From Oscillospiraceae bacterium (GTDB taxonomy: Bacteria > Bacillota > Clostridia > Oscillospirales > Ruminococcaceae), in the NCBI GenBank assembly GCA_004555865.1, contig SFJO01000004.1, forward strand, positions 62,001-126,000: DNA of 64,000 bases, in the 5' to 3' direction. A program made the position numbers and the translations under genes. The notes below the pieces were generated by a model, which saw only the letters and a program-made list of their open reading frames with translations, searched no databases and was not told the DNA's origin. Of the stretch, positions 8,401 to 18,493 are shown piece after piece (position 1 is the first letter of the stretch; every line of letters starts with the position of its first letter).

Positions 8401-10337
8401 ATGCGCCGGTGCATGGTCACATCCAGTTCCAGATTGGAGAGGATGCGGTATTGCAGGAACAGGGTGGTCACGTCGTTTTCCACCGGCATTCCCGTGGCCA
8501 GCAGGGCAATGCGCCGGCGGCTGGGGTGGCCGTGGGGCAGCCGGGCCGTCAGCACCTTGAAGAAGCGTGCGGCCGAAATGCGCAGGGGCAGCGCGTCCCG
8601 CAGGAAGTAGAAGGCGGCAAACTCCACCAGCATCTCGATCTCTTCGTCGGTGCAGCGGTCCACCGGCAGGTCATACAGGGTATCCAGCAGGGCAAACGCC
8701 CCGCCGTCTCCCATGCGGCCGGGCTGGCGGTACCAGTCCAGCAGCCGTTGGAAGAACTCCGGCAGGTCCTCGGGCAGGGCGTGGGCCAGCAGACTGCCCA
8801 CCACACCCTTCAGCGAATAGCCGATCCAGTTCTTGTGCTGGGCGGTGAGCTTGTGATCCGGCCGGATGATCCGGGCCAGGGTCAGCTCCCACAGGCTCAG
8901 GGCGGTCTGCTCGTTCACATCGGGGGTATCGGCGGGGCGCTCTTTGCGGTAGCCCGCATTGAACCGGGCCACCACCTGGCCGGTCAAATCGGCGGCGTAG
9001 CGGCGGATGTCGCCCTCCCGGTGGCACAGCAGCTCATAGAGGAAATCCAGCAGCTGGCTCTTCTGGGCGCCGTTCAGATAGGTGGAATACTCCCGGAAAA
9101 TGTCAAGATAGGCCCGGATGTTCTTCCAGTCCTTCTCGCTGCGGGCCGCCTCCAGAATGTTGCCGAAGCCCCGCTCATCCGCCAGGGTATGCATCACGTC
9201 CAGATTGTGGCGGATGCCCAGGAACACCAGGCTTTGAATGGTGTCGTCCACACTGCGCAGCACCACCGAAGGCAGCTCCTTCACCGGGGCCGGGTGGCCG
9301 GTCAGGTCCACGTCCACGCCCAGGCTGCGCATATAATCCTCAAAATCATGCAGCCGGGCGTACACAAACTGATACCGCCGCAGCTTTTTCGCGTCCACAT
9401 TGTCCAGCTTGGAGAGGATGATCTGGAACGAGTCGTCCAGCCCGTAAATGCGGGTCACCTCCCGCCCGTCCGGCCCCCGCTCCTGCTTGGAGCGGAAGTC
9501 CGCATAGATGAGCAGCAGGCTTTCCACCGTCAGGTTTTCCGGCTCCAGATCCCAGGTGGAGTGGTTGGCCGCAATGTGGGAGATCACCGGCAGGCCCATG
9601 TGGGTAAACCACTGGTCGGTGTAAAAATAGTGCAGGTAGGGCACCCGCTCGCCGGGTTTACAGCCATATTTGCCCAGGTCGTGCCCGGCGGCCGCACCGC
9701 TCACCAGCGCCAGATCCACCGGCACCCCGGCGGCAGCCAGGCCCCGGGCGGCGGCCATGGCCACATAGTGTACGCCCGCAATGTGGCTCAGGGTGCTGAA
9801 GGGAGTCGCCTCGTTGCCCAGGCGCAGCAGCTGGTAGATGTGCTGCTCCCGCCAGTCCTCCAGGAACCTCCGGTATTCCTCCGCCTGAGTGCAGCCGGAA
9901 AACTCCTCCTGGCTCAAAAAGGCAAAGTCATAGGCCGGGTCAAAGGGCAGGGCCTCCCGCTCATAGTCCAGCACCAGCCGCAGCACTTCCAGATAGAACA
10001 GCGCTGCCGCGCGGCAGCGGCCGTCCTCGGGCCGGGGGCCTAGGTCCGGGTACAGAATGCGGCTGGTGGTGCCGTAGATGTACACCAGCCAGCCCTTTTC
10101 CGGCTGCTCGGAGCCGGCCAGCCGCTCCATCTCCGGGCGGCACAGCTCCAGCACGTCGGCGCACAGCACCCGCCGGCGGATGGGCAGAACCCGACCCAGC
10201 TTTTCCAGCCACACCTCCCGGTTCAGCAGGGCGGCGGCCTCCTTGCGGGTCAGGCCGCTGGCCGTGAGGAAGCGCTTGCCGGTGAGCCGCTGCGCCAGCT
10301 CGCCGTATGCGCGGGCAAGTTGTTTTTCCGTTTTCAT
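5493..10337 (-). CDS. Giant multidomain protein: HD domain, helical repeats, NadD-like nucleotidyltransferase, PRTase-like end
   Basis: 1614 residues, free of obvious membrane segments. In order: a helical N-terminus; an HD-type region with GHDLGKYG and a downstream HIAANH at about 214-270; a long alpha-helical stretch (about 400-900) resembling HEAT/ARM repeats; a nucleotidyltransferase domain starting at GTFDPFTLSHKG (about 915) and ending with SSTRIREN (about 1090), like nicotinate-nucleotide adenylyltransferase; a middle region that could be GNAT-like (1100-1290); and a C-terminal segment whose VVLVDDLLHHAGRLKA (about 1425) resembles a PRPP-binding loop. An AAGGAG ribosome site fixes the start. 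Similar very large proteins annotated as cytidyltransferase occur in Clostridia; the reaction is unknown. It stands alone. Confidence 0.8.
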   Translation of the reverse strand: MKTEKQLARAYGELAQRLTGKRFLTASGLTRKEAAALLNREVWLEKLGRVLPIRRRVLCADVLELCRPEMERLAGSEQPEKGWLVYIYGTTSRILYPDLGPRPEDGRCRAAALFYLEVLRLVLDYEREALPFDPAYDFAFLSQEEFSGCTQAEEYRRFLEDWREQHIYQLLRLGNEATPFSTLSHIAGVHYVAMAAARGLAAAGVPVDLALVSGAAAGHDLGKYGCKPGERVPYLHYFYTDQWFTHMGLPVISHIAANHSTWDLEPENLTVESLLLIYADFRSKQERGPDGREVTRIYGLDDSFQIILSKLDNVDAKKLRRYQFVYARLHDFEDYMRSLGVDVDLTGHPAPVKELPSVVLRSVDDTIQSLVFLGIRHNLDVMHTLADERGFGNILEAARSEKDWKNIRAYLDIFREYSTYLNGAQKSQLLDFLYELLCHREGDIRRYAADLTGQVVARFNAGYRKERPADTPDVNEQTALSLWELTLARIIRPDHKLTAQHKNWIGYSLKGVVGSLLAHALPEDLPEFFQRLLDWYRQPGRMGDGGAFALLDTLYDLPVDRCTDEEIEMLVEFAAFYFLRDALPLRISAARFFKVLTARLPHGHPSRRRIALLATGMPVENDVTTLFLQYRILSNLELDVTMHRRILYGTDVVSEIFLDNLKTGTPWIIKAVNIKLLADQVDQGHTDHILHIATHLCNLIKVSEQVVVRCDAGAALLRIVKLLTPDQRNEISVELVKGLEVGEYEFSKYIPRYLGEFALWLPPEQLDELIENLRASLSSANERIVCGALDTLAVILEYYGVYASQFAEPSEENRRRADRLLGCLLGGLASHRVTVRQEALQLLGQLFASTRLSEEEKNRLFGLCFQKLLFFLDENQPTSLSLYYRAAALSHICRFISNYHVENGRLPVSIWNKVAFFPGTFDPFTLSHKGIVRAIRDMGYEVYLAIDEFSWSKNTQPHLVRRQIVSMSVADMFHVHLFPDEIPVNIANPSDLARLKAVFPGREVYLVVGSDVIAGASAYTAPPRENSVHNMNHIVFRRASQSEREVDHQRDPKDFITGKVVELELPTHLEDISSTRIRENIDLNRDISNLIDPVAQQFIYQRGLYLREPKFKRGLPDRKFCFRFERSPEFGFLRELTHGVLGESPEAGLLAADLLQTGDGVMALCLPDGAPVGFARLRFLQPEQLFSTLHDLKLADHVRRSACGRILLISGVYLRRGEPLPDAWQLLVAETVATSLAHTCNYGVCAPLDDHCADGLKDALERQGFVPAEQSERPVWLVDMHQPLVLMQNLATTLKEPFASDERALAACRAAHRRLQLTMTRMYPGKLVLSLPSGSIMQRMVDRITQLNGVPREPTQPRVLGPVMCVPFGKILRGRVVPNTVTKTLHTDKVYEPDLSRDAIEPFPGYSPLISQIRAIKSFGRPVVLVDDLLHHAGRLKAILPLFRQEGVEIRTVLVGMLSGYGWDSMADWGLPVESVYTIPTLRHWFVESTLYPFIGGDTVRRPTRQAAGLQPSINMILPYTTPRLEGCGREALFDFSECCLENARDLFRMLEGLYRAQYGRNLTLARLSEAVILPLCPDKGSCMSYDENLAPSVYLENDLELLRRTRAFALGGE

Positions 10338-10430
10338 GGGGAACTCCTTCTGCCTTAGTTCCGGGCCGTGCGCCGCATGGGGCCGCGCCGGCATTTCCCT
10401 CTTACATGTTTCTCTTAACTATATTCTTTA

Positions 10431-10436
10431 AGTATA
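10431..10436 (-). promoter_or_regulatory. Candidate extended -10 box for the giant gene
   Basis: The minus strand reads TATGC then TATACT about 95 bp upstream of the start codon. The TG one base before the hexamer makes an extended -10; no good -35 box is seen. Confidence 0.35.
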
Positions 10437-10571
10437 GCATACCCGCCCGGCCCCCGGCGGCCCGGTTTATACGGCAGTTCGACGAAATGCGCGTTTTTTA
10501 TTTGTGCAATCTGCGCATCACTCCTGCAATTTTACGTTGCTGCGATAAAGTGCCCGCCTGTGCGTTCAGCC

Positions 10572-11321
10572 TTATCCCAGGGCCACGTCCAGCGCCATCA
10601 TCACCGCAAACCCCACCGCCAGCGCCGCCGTACCGGCCCGGCCCCGGCCGCAGGCGGCGGGCACCAGCTCTTCCAGCGTGGCGCACAGCATGGCCCCGGC
10701 CGACATACTCAGCAGCCAGGGCAGCGCCCCGGCCACCGGGGCCGCCAGAAGGGCCGCCAGCACCGCACCCGCCGGCTCCACCAGGCCGCTGGCCGCGCCC
10801 GCCCCAAAGGCTTTGGCCCGGCTGGCCCCCGCCTGCCGCACCGGCAGGCTGACCGCCGCCCCCTCGGGGATGTTCTGCAGCCCGATGCCCAGCGAGAGGG
10901 CCGCCGCCCCGGCCAGGACCTCCGGATCTCCCGCGGTTCCCAGAGCGGCCGCCAGCCCCACCACCATGCCCTCCGGCAGGTTGTGCAGGGTAATGGCCAG
11001 GGTCACCCGGCCCGCCCGGCCCCGCTCGCCCCGCAAAAGCTGCCCGGCTGCTGCCTCGGTGCCCATCAGCAGCGCCACCCCCGCCAGCAGCCCGGCCCCG
11101 GCCTGCCACCAGCCCGCCGGGCCGGCCCGATCAATGGCGGGCAGCAGCAGGCTGAACAGACAGGCCGCCAGCATTACCCCCGCCGAAAACCCCAACAGCA
11201 CTCGGCTGGCCCGCTCGCCCGCCGGGCGGCGCAGGGCCACCACCGCCAACGCCCCCAGCGCCGTACAGGCACAGGGAAATGCCGCCGCTTTCAACGCTGC
11301 CGCCACCAGCTGCACACCCAT
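10572..11321 (-). CDS. ZIP family metal transporter
   Basis: 249 residues with about eight hydrophobic helices. The metal-site motifs of the ZIP (ZupT/GufA) family are clear: HNLPEGM in TM4, QNIPEGAA in TM5 and a downstream EE pair (ATLEELVP). It probably imports a divalent metal such as zinc or iron across the cytoplasmic membrane. The start after GGAAGG was preferred to the longer open frame, whose first 70 residues run through the terminator of the upstream PTS gene. It follows that terminator, so it is probably transcribed separately or by read-through. Confidence 0.88.
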   Translation of the reverse strand: MGVQLVAAALKAAAFPCACTALGALAVVALRRPAGERASRVLLGFSAGVMLAACLFSLLLPAIDRAGPAGWWQAGAGLLAGVALLMGTEAAAGQLLRGERGRAGRVTLAITLHNLPEGMVVGLAAALGTAGDPEVLAGAAALSLGIGLQNIPEGAAVSLPVRQAGASRAKAFGAGAASGLVEPAGAVLAALLAAPVAGALPWLLSMSAGAMLCATLEELVPAACGRGRAGTAALAVGFAVMMALDVALG

Positions 11322-11350
11322 CAGCTCCCTTCCGTCTCGCTTCCGGGCAC

Positions 11351-11394
11351 AAAAAAACGCCCGGCTCCCCATATATATGAGGAACCGGGCGTTT
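11351..11394 (-). terminator. Rho-independent terminator after PTS IIC
   Basis: On the minus strand AAACGCCCGG(C/T)TCC arms flank a short AT loop and are followed by a run of seven T. It lies 44-87 bp downstream of the PTS IIC stop. Confidence 0.85.
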
Positions 11395-11437
11395 GTGTGC
11401 GAAGCAGCCGCCCCGGCAGCGGGGCCTTCTGCTTGGC

Positions 11438-12541
11438 TTAGTCCAGCTTCAGATCGTTTTCCTTGATCCAGCCCACGCGGCGCAGCACCTCGCAGAACAC
11501 CACACTGAGCACCGCAGGCAGCACGAAGCACACCAGCACCATGGCGATCCAGTCCATGGAGGTAATGCCCGCCTTGGCGCCACTGGCCACATCGTTCACC
11601 CAGCCGGTGTATACGCCGATCTGGCCCACCAGGCCGCAGGTGCCCATGCCGGAAGAGATGGGCGCACCGTTCATCTGGAAGCGGAACAGGCAGGTGGCAA
11701 TGGGGCCGGTGATGGCGCTGGCCAGCGTCGGGGGAATCCAGATGCGGGGATTGCGCACGATGTTGCCCATCTGCAGCATACTGGTGCCGAGGCCCTGGCT
11801 TACCAGGCCGCCCACGCCGTTTTCTTTATAGCTCATCACGGCAAAGCCCACCATCTGGGCGCAGCAGCCGGCCACGGCCGCACCGCCGGCCAGGCCCGTC
11901 AGGCCCAGCGCTGCGCAGATGGCGGCGGACGAGATGGGCAGGGTGAGGGCCACGCCGATGATCACCGACACCACAATGCCCATGAAGAAGGGCTGCAGCT
12001 CGGTGGCCCACATGATGATGCCGCCGATGGAGCTGGCCGCCCTGCCGATGGCCGGGGCCCACCAGGCCGAGAGGGCCACGCCCACAAAAATCGTCACCAG
12101 CGGGGTAACCAGAATGTCGATCTTGGTTTCCTTGCTCACGGCCTTGCCGGCTTCCGCCGCAAGGATGGCCACAAACAGCACCGCCAGAGGGCCGCCTGCG
12201 CCGCCCAGCGCGTTGGAGGCAAAGCCCACGGTGATCAGGCTGAACAGCACCAGCGGGGGTGCCTGCAGCGCGTAGCCGATGGCGCAGGCCATGGCGGGGC
12301 CGCTCATGGCGCTGGCCAGGCCGCCCACGGTGTACGCCACGGCCTTTTCGCCGCTGCCCACGGTCACCACGGCCTGAGTGAGAAAGCCGATGCCGAACTG
12401 GGTGCCCACGGTGTTGATGATGGTGCCGATGAGCAGCGAGGCAAACAGGCCCTGTGCCATGGCGCCCAGCGCGTCAATGCCGTAGCGCTTGGCCGAAATT
12501 TCAATGTTTTTTCGTTTCAGAAATGCTTTGATGCCTTCCAT
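11438..12541 (-). CDS. Stand-alone PTS transporter subunit IIC (PTS_EIIC_2 family)
   Basis: A 367-residue integral membrane protein with about ten hydrophobic segments and the glycine/alanine-rich repeats of the PTS_EIIC_2 (PF13303-like) family, for example SGPAMACAIGYAL and ISSGMGTCGLVGQIG. No IIA or IIB gene is adjacent, as is common for this family, so it may be a solute carrier that is not phosphorylation-coupled, or may borrow distant partners. The sugar or other substrate is unknown. AGAGGAAA precedes the ATG, and a good promoter and terminator make it monocistronic. Confidence 0.85.
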   Translation of the reverse strand: MEGIKAFLKRKNIEISAKRYGIDALGAMAQGLFASLLIGTIINTVGTQFGIGFLTQAVVTVGSGEKAVAYTVGGLASAMSGPAMACAIGYALQAPPLVLFSLITVGFASNALGGAGGPLAVLFVAILAAEAGKAVSKETKIDILVTPLVTIFVGVALSAWWAPAIGRAASSIGGIIMWATELQPFFMGIVVSVIIGVALTLPISSAAICAALGLTGLAGGAAVAGCCAQMVGFAVMSYKENGVGGLVSQGLGTSMLQMGNIVRNPRIWIPPTLASAITGPIATCLFRFQMNGAPISSGMGTCGLVGQIGVYTGWVNDVASGAKAGITSMDWIAMVLVCFVLPAVLSVVFCEVLRRVGWIKENDLKLD

Positions 12542-12649
12542 AATAATTTCCTCTTCTTTTTTGCGGCGCGCCGCCCCAAAACGGCCCGCCGCAGCGGTTC
12601 AGGCCTTTGCCGGCCCTGAATATGGCCCGCCGCAGCGGGCACGCCTGTT

Positions 12650-12678
12650 ATCATACCATACAGGTGTCAAGACATCAA
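12650..12678 (-). promoter_or_regulatory. Promoter of the PTS IIC gene
   Basis: On the minus strand TTGATG, a 17-bp spacer and TATGAT lie about 110 bp upstream of the start. The 12560-12645 leader contains two copies of GGCCCGCCGCAGCGG. Confidence 0.5.
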
Positions 12679-12816
12679 CCCCTTTTCCCGCACTTTTGCT
12701 GGACATTTGGGGCCTGCTTTCTGCACGGCAGAGTTTTTCTCATAGATATTCCCATTAAAAAGGAAGCGGGCGGCCCAAAACGCCCGCAGATTTACAATTT
12801 GGCCACACCTCACGGT

Positions 12817-12846
12817 TTGACACGCTCCGTCTGCGCGGTGTATTAT
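12817..12846 (+). promoter_or_regulatory. secA promoter
   Basis: TTGACA and TATTAT are separated by 18 bp. Transcription would start near 12853, leaving an untranslated leader of about 170 nt before secA. Confidence 0.65.
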
Positions 12847-12852
12847 GATACA

Positions 12853-13025
12853 TACTGACATTAAATCGGGCAGCACCGCATCCTGCGCGGAATTTACGCA
12901 GTGCCGCCCGAACCGTTCTGACAATTTTCACACTGGCCCGGCGAACCGTCCGGGCCGATGAATCGATCGGCGTTCCGGCGGGGCTGCACCCCGTTCCGGC
13001 CGCCCCAGCTGAGGTGGAAACAAGC
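12853..13025 (+). other. Long GC-rich 5' leader of secA
   Basis: About 170 nt with several GC-rich inverted segments (for example around 12935-13010) and no start codon with a good ribosome site until AGGTGG before secA. No known riboswitch is recognised. It could hold a structured control element, but nothing specific can be shown. Confidence 0.35.
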
Positions 13026-15806
<2,781 letters not shown>

Positions 15807-15815
15807 CAAAGCTTC

Positions 15816-15858
15816 GGGCGCACCCACCGCCATCCGGCCGGGGTGCGCCCTTTGTGTT
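15816..15858 (+). terminator. Terminator after secA
   Basis: GGGCGCACCC pairs with GGGTGCGCCC across 15 nt and is followed by TTTGTGTTCTT. Confidence 0.8.
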
Positions 15859-15882
15859 CTTCAAGTCAGGAGGATGCGTGCA

Positions 15883-15960
15883 ATGAAACTTTGGATGTTC
15901 AGTCTGCTGGCCGGTTTTGCCGCCGCCTTTGTGTGGGGCTGGGGCAACCGGAATCAGTAA
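15883..15960 (+). CDS. 25-residue single-pass membrane microprotein
   Basis: A short frame starting MKLWMFSLLAGFAAAF, with an AGGAGG site seven bases before the ATG, sits between the secA terminator and a second hairpin. After the basic start it is one hydrophobic helix (about residues 3-19) ending in a polar GNRNQ tail, so it should insert as a single-pass peptide. It belongs to no family I recognise. Placement right after secA may mean read-through expression. The ribosome site and the matching hairpin downstream make translation plausible, but it is not proven. Confidence 0.5.
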   Translation: MKLWMFSLLAGFAAAFVWGWGNRNQ

Positions 15961-15973
15961 AGCTCACCAACCG

Positions 15974-16010
15974 CAAACGAGCCTTCCCAAATGGGAAGGC
16001 TCGTTTTGCG
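15974..16010. terminator. Bidirectional terminator hairpin
   Basis: Fourteen-base arms (AAACGAGCCTTCCC and its complement) around an AAAT loop. It lies between the microprotein and the end of the convergent MerR gene and can serve both. Confidence 0.75.
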
Positions 16011-16024
16011 TTCCGGGCCGCCCC

Positions 16025-16798
16025 TCACCGGGGCTGCACCTCCAGGTATCCCTTATAAAAATCCGTTCGTTCGCCGTTTTCATAGGCGGTAAACACATAC
16101 TGCGCCAGCAGCACCCCGGTGTGCCAGCGCGCACGCAGCGTTTCCAGCGAATCGGGCAGGTCGGTCACATAATCCCGGTCCGGTTTTTCCCGGATGGGAA
16201 AGGCCACCGTGTCCCAGCCCGGCCGGGCGGGCCGGGTGTCGGCGGCCCACAGCGTCTGCCCCGGCGCCGCCGGGTCGGCCGCAATGCCCCGCGTCTCGGT
16301 GGAGAGATCCCGCGTGTCGAAATAGCGCACATACAAAGCCGGCTCATGAATGTACCGGCGGATGTTCACCGCGTCCGAATAGTCGAACTTCACCACCCGC
16401 TCAAAGGGAACCGCCTCGGCCCGCGGCCAGCCGGCGTCCAGCTTTTTCAGGTCCCGGACGGCTGCCCGCTGCCGGTCCATCCGCTTCAGGATGCTCCGGT
16501 ATTCCTCCAGCTTTTTGTGCAGCTCCGCCCGGGAAAGGCGCAGCAGCTGCTCGTAGTCCGCCACGTCCGCGCGGCGCATCTCCTCAATGCGGCTGATGGG
16601 GAACCCCAGCTCCCGGTAGGTGAGCACCTCGGCAATGTTCACCACATCGGCCATATCGTAGCAGCGGTAGTGATTCGGCTGTTTTTCCACCGAAAACAGG
16701 TTCATGGCCTCCCAATGGCGCAGTTTTGATGTGGCGACCTGAAGCAGATCGGCCACTTCTCCGATGCTGTAACCCTCTTTCTCCGGCGTTTTTCCCAT
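16025..16798 (-). CDS. MerR family transcriptional regulator
   Basis: 257 residues. The N-terminal 70 residues are a MerR-type winged helix (YSIGEVADLLQVATSKLRHWE, then YRCYDMADV), followed by a coiled-coil dimerisation helix (about 85-125). The remaining 130 residues are a presumed ligand domain that I cannot place (not a Cys metal site). GGGGAG precedes the ATG; the frame stays open far upstream but only as antisense of the transporter. It is divergent from the YfcC/amidohydrolase operon, whose promoter holds an ideal MerR-type dyad, and its own promoter reads through the same dyad. It therefore most likely activates the operon and represses itself. Confidence 0.88.
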   Translation of the reverse strand: MGKTPEKEGYSIGEVADLLQVATSKLRHWEAMNLFSVEKQPNHYRCYDMADVVNIAEVLTYRELGFPISRIEEMRRADVADYEQLLRLSRAELHKKLEEYRSILKRMDRQRAAVRDLKKLDAGWPRAEAVPFERVVKFDYSDAVNIRRYIHEPALYVRYFDTRDLSTETRGIAADPAAPGQTLWAADTRPARPGWDTVAFPIREKPDRDYVTDLPDSLETLRARWHTGVLLAQYVFTAYENGERTDFYKGYLEVQPR

Positions 16799-16846
16799 TT
16801 TCCGCTCCCCATTCTTGGGCACTTGTCCAAAGTGTCGCCCGCGCTC

Positions 16847-16877
16847 TTGACCTTCAAGCCGCTTGAAGGTGTATGCT
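16847..16877 (+). promoter_or_regulatory. MerR-type promoter and operator for the YfcC operon
   Basis: TTGACC and TATGCT are 19 bp apart, the over-long spacing typical of MerR-activated promoters. Within and just overlapping the spacer is a perfect dyad, ACCTTCAAG-CCG-CTTGAAGGT (16850-16870). The MerR gene is divergent and adjacent, which supports direct control. Confidence 0.8.
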
Positions 16878-16880
16878 TTG

Positions 16881-16909
16881 AGTATACCATTCAAGGCGCC
16901 CCCGCACAA
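16881..16909 (-). promoter_or_regulatory. Promoter of the MerR gene
   Basis: On the minus strand TTGTGC, 17 bp, then TATACT. Transcription would begin close to 16875 and run through the dyad at 16850-16870, consistent with autorepression. Confidence 0.6.
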
Positions 16910-17005
16910 GCCCCGCGCGGCAGAATATTTTTCGCTGCATCGGTTTTTCTTGCCGCGGGTGCGTCGTTTTACTTGCAGAAGGAATCGAAAGGAGCCAAAA
17001 AATTT

Positions 17006-18409
17006 ATGGCTGGTATCAAAGAAAAGCTGAAAAACTTCAAGATGCCCCATACCTATGTCATCCTGATCACCATCATGGCCTTGGTACTGGTGCTCACCCA
17101 CATCATCCCCGCCGGGCAGTACGAGCGGGTAGAGGACCCGGTTAGCGGCAAGAACATCGTTGTGGCCGACTCTTTCGAGTACGTGGACGACGTGGATGCC
17201 CCCGGCATCTTCGATATGTTCCTGGCGCTGGAGGCCGGTTATGTGGACGCGGCGGACATCATGTTCCTGATCGTGTTTGCCTACGGCTTTGTGTACATCC
17301 TCACCAAGAACGGCACCATGGATGCGGCGCTTGGCACGCTGGTAAAAAAATTCGGCAACAATGTGCAGCTGCTCATCCCGGTCACCATGCTGATTCTGGG
17401 CATCATGGCCTCCACCATGGGCATTTACGAGGAGGTCTACGGCTTGTTCCCAGTGTTCGTGGGCATCTTCATGGCGCTTGGGTATGACGCCGTTGTGGGC
17501 GGCGCGGTCATTTTCCTTGGTGTGTCCATCGGCTACGCCGCCGGCACCACCAACCCCTACACCATCGCCATCGCCCAGGACATCGCCGAGGTTCCCCTGT
17601 ACTCCGGCATGGGCTTCCGCTGGGTCATCTTCGCGGTCACCGAAGCCATCGCCATTCTGTATGTGATGGCCTACGCCCGCAAAGTGAAAAAGGACCCCAA
17701 GAAGTCCGTTCTGTACGGCAGCGATCTGGACGGCATCCAGGCCCGCTCCATTGATGAGCTGCAGACCGCCAAGATGAGCACCCGCCAGATCCTGTGCCTG
17801 GTGGAGTTCTTCGGCGTGTTGCTGTTCCTCTTCTACGCCATCCTGAACCTGGGCTGGTACATTGACGAGATCAGCGCCTTCTTCTTCATGGCCATGGTGG
17901 TGGCCGGCATTCTCAGCGGCTACTCCGCCACCGACATCTGCAAAACCTTCATCGAATCCACCAAGTCCATGGTCTCCTCCATGCTGGTGGTCGGCTTCAC
18001 CCGCGGCATTCTCATCCTGATGAAGCAGGGCATGATCACCGACACCATCGTTCACGGTCTGGTGGGCCTGCTGAGCGGCACCGGCACCTATGTGGCGGCC
18101 TACGGCATGGTCATCATCGAAAACATCGTCAAGCTGTTCATCAACGGCTCCACCTCTGCCGCCACCATCACCATGCCCATCCTGGCTCCCGCTGCGGAGC
18201 TGGTGGGTATGAGCCGCTCCATCGCGGTTCTGGCGTATCAGCTGGGCCACAGCTTTGCAGACATCTTCTGGCCCACGGCCTGCGCCCTGTGCTGCGGCCT
18301 CATGGGCGTGCCCATCAACAAATGGTACAAGTTCATCACTCCCCTGTTCGGCATTCTCTTCGTGATGGAATTCGTCTTTATCACGGCAGCCGTGTTCATC
18401 GGGTACTGA
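17006..18409 (+). CDS. YfcC family transporter (DcuC-like superfamily), copy 1
   Basis: 467 residues, about 12 membrane segments in two inverted halves, each with a re-entrant-like polar motif (AAGTTNPYTIAIAQ in the first half; NGSTSAATITMPILAP in the second). The family (PF03606) includes putative basic amino-acid and C4-dicarboxylate carriers; no substrate can be assigned. AAAGGAG precedes the ATG. First gene of the MerR-controlled operon; the amidohydrolase and a second YfcC follow, so the substrate is probably the amidohydrolase's substrate or product. Confidence 0.87.
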   Translation: MAGIKEKLKNFKMPHTYVILITIMALVLVLTHIIPAGQYERVEDPVSGKNIVVADSFEYVDDVDAPGIFDMFLALEAGYVDAADIMFLIVFAYGFVYILTKNGTMDAALGTLVKKFGNNVQLLIPVTMLILGIMASTMGIYEEVYGLFPVFVGIFMALGYDAVVGGAVIFLGVSIGYAAGTTNPYTIAIAQDIAEVPLYSGMGFRWVIFAVTEAIAILYVMAYARKVKKDPKKSVLYGSDLDGIQARSIDELQTAKMSTRQILCLVEFFGVLLFLFYAILNLGWYIDEISAFFFMAMVVAGILSGYSATDICKTFIESTKSMVSSMLVVGFTRGILILMKQGMITDTIVHGLVGLLSGTGTYVAAYGMVIIENIVKLFINGSTSAATITMPILAPAAELVGMSRSIAVLAYQLGHSFADIFWPTACALCCGLMGVPINKWYKFITPLFGILFVMEFVFITAAVFIGY

Positions 18410-18493
18410 TCCTATACAACCTCGTCACAGATAGGCGGCGGCTTCGGCCTGCCGTCTATTTGTGCATCATCACAAAAAAGGAGTATTTTTTCT

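Noticed and set aside
5886..10043. Open frame of 1385 codons on the plus strand opposite the giant gene
   Set aside because: Antisense frame kept open by GC-rich third positions; rich in Gly, His, Gln and Ala, no ribosome site and no domain.
16799..18250. N-terminal extension of the MerR frame giving a 741-residue protein
   Set aside because: The extension is antisense of the YfcC gene and runs across both promoters; the MerR domain starts at 16798 with its own ribosome site.
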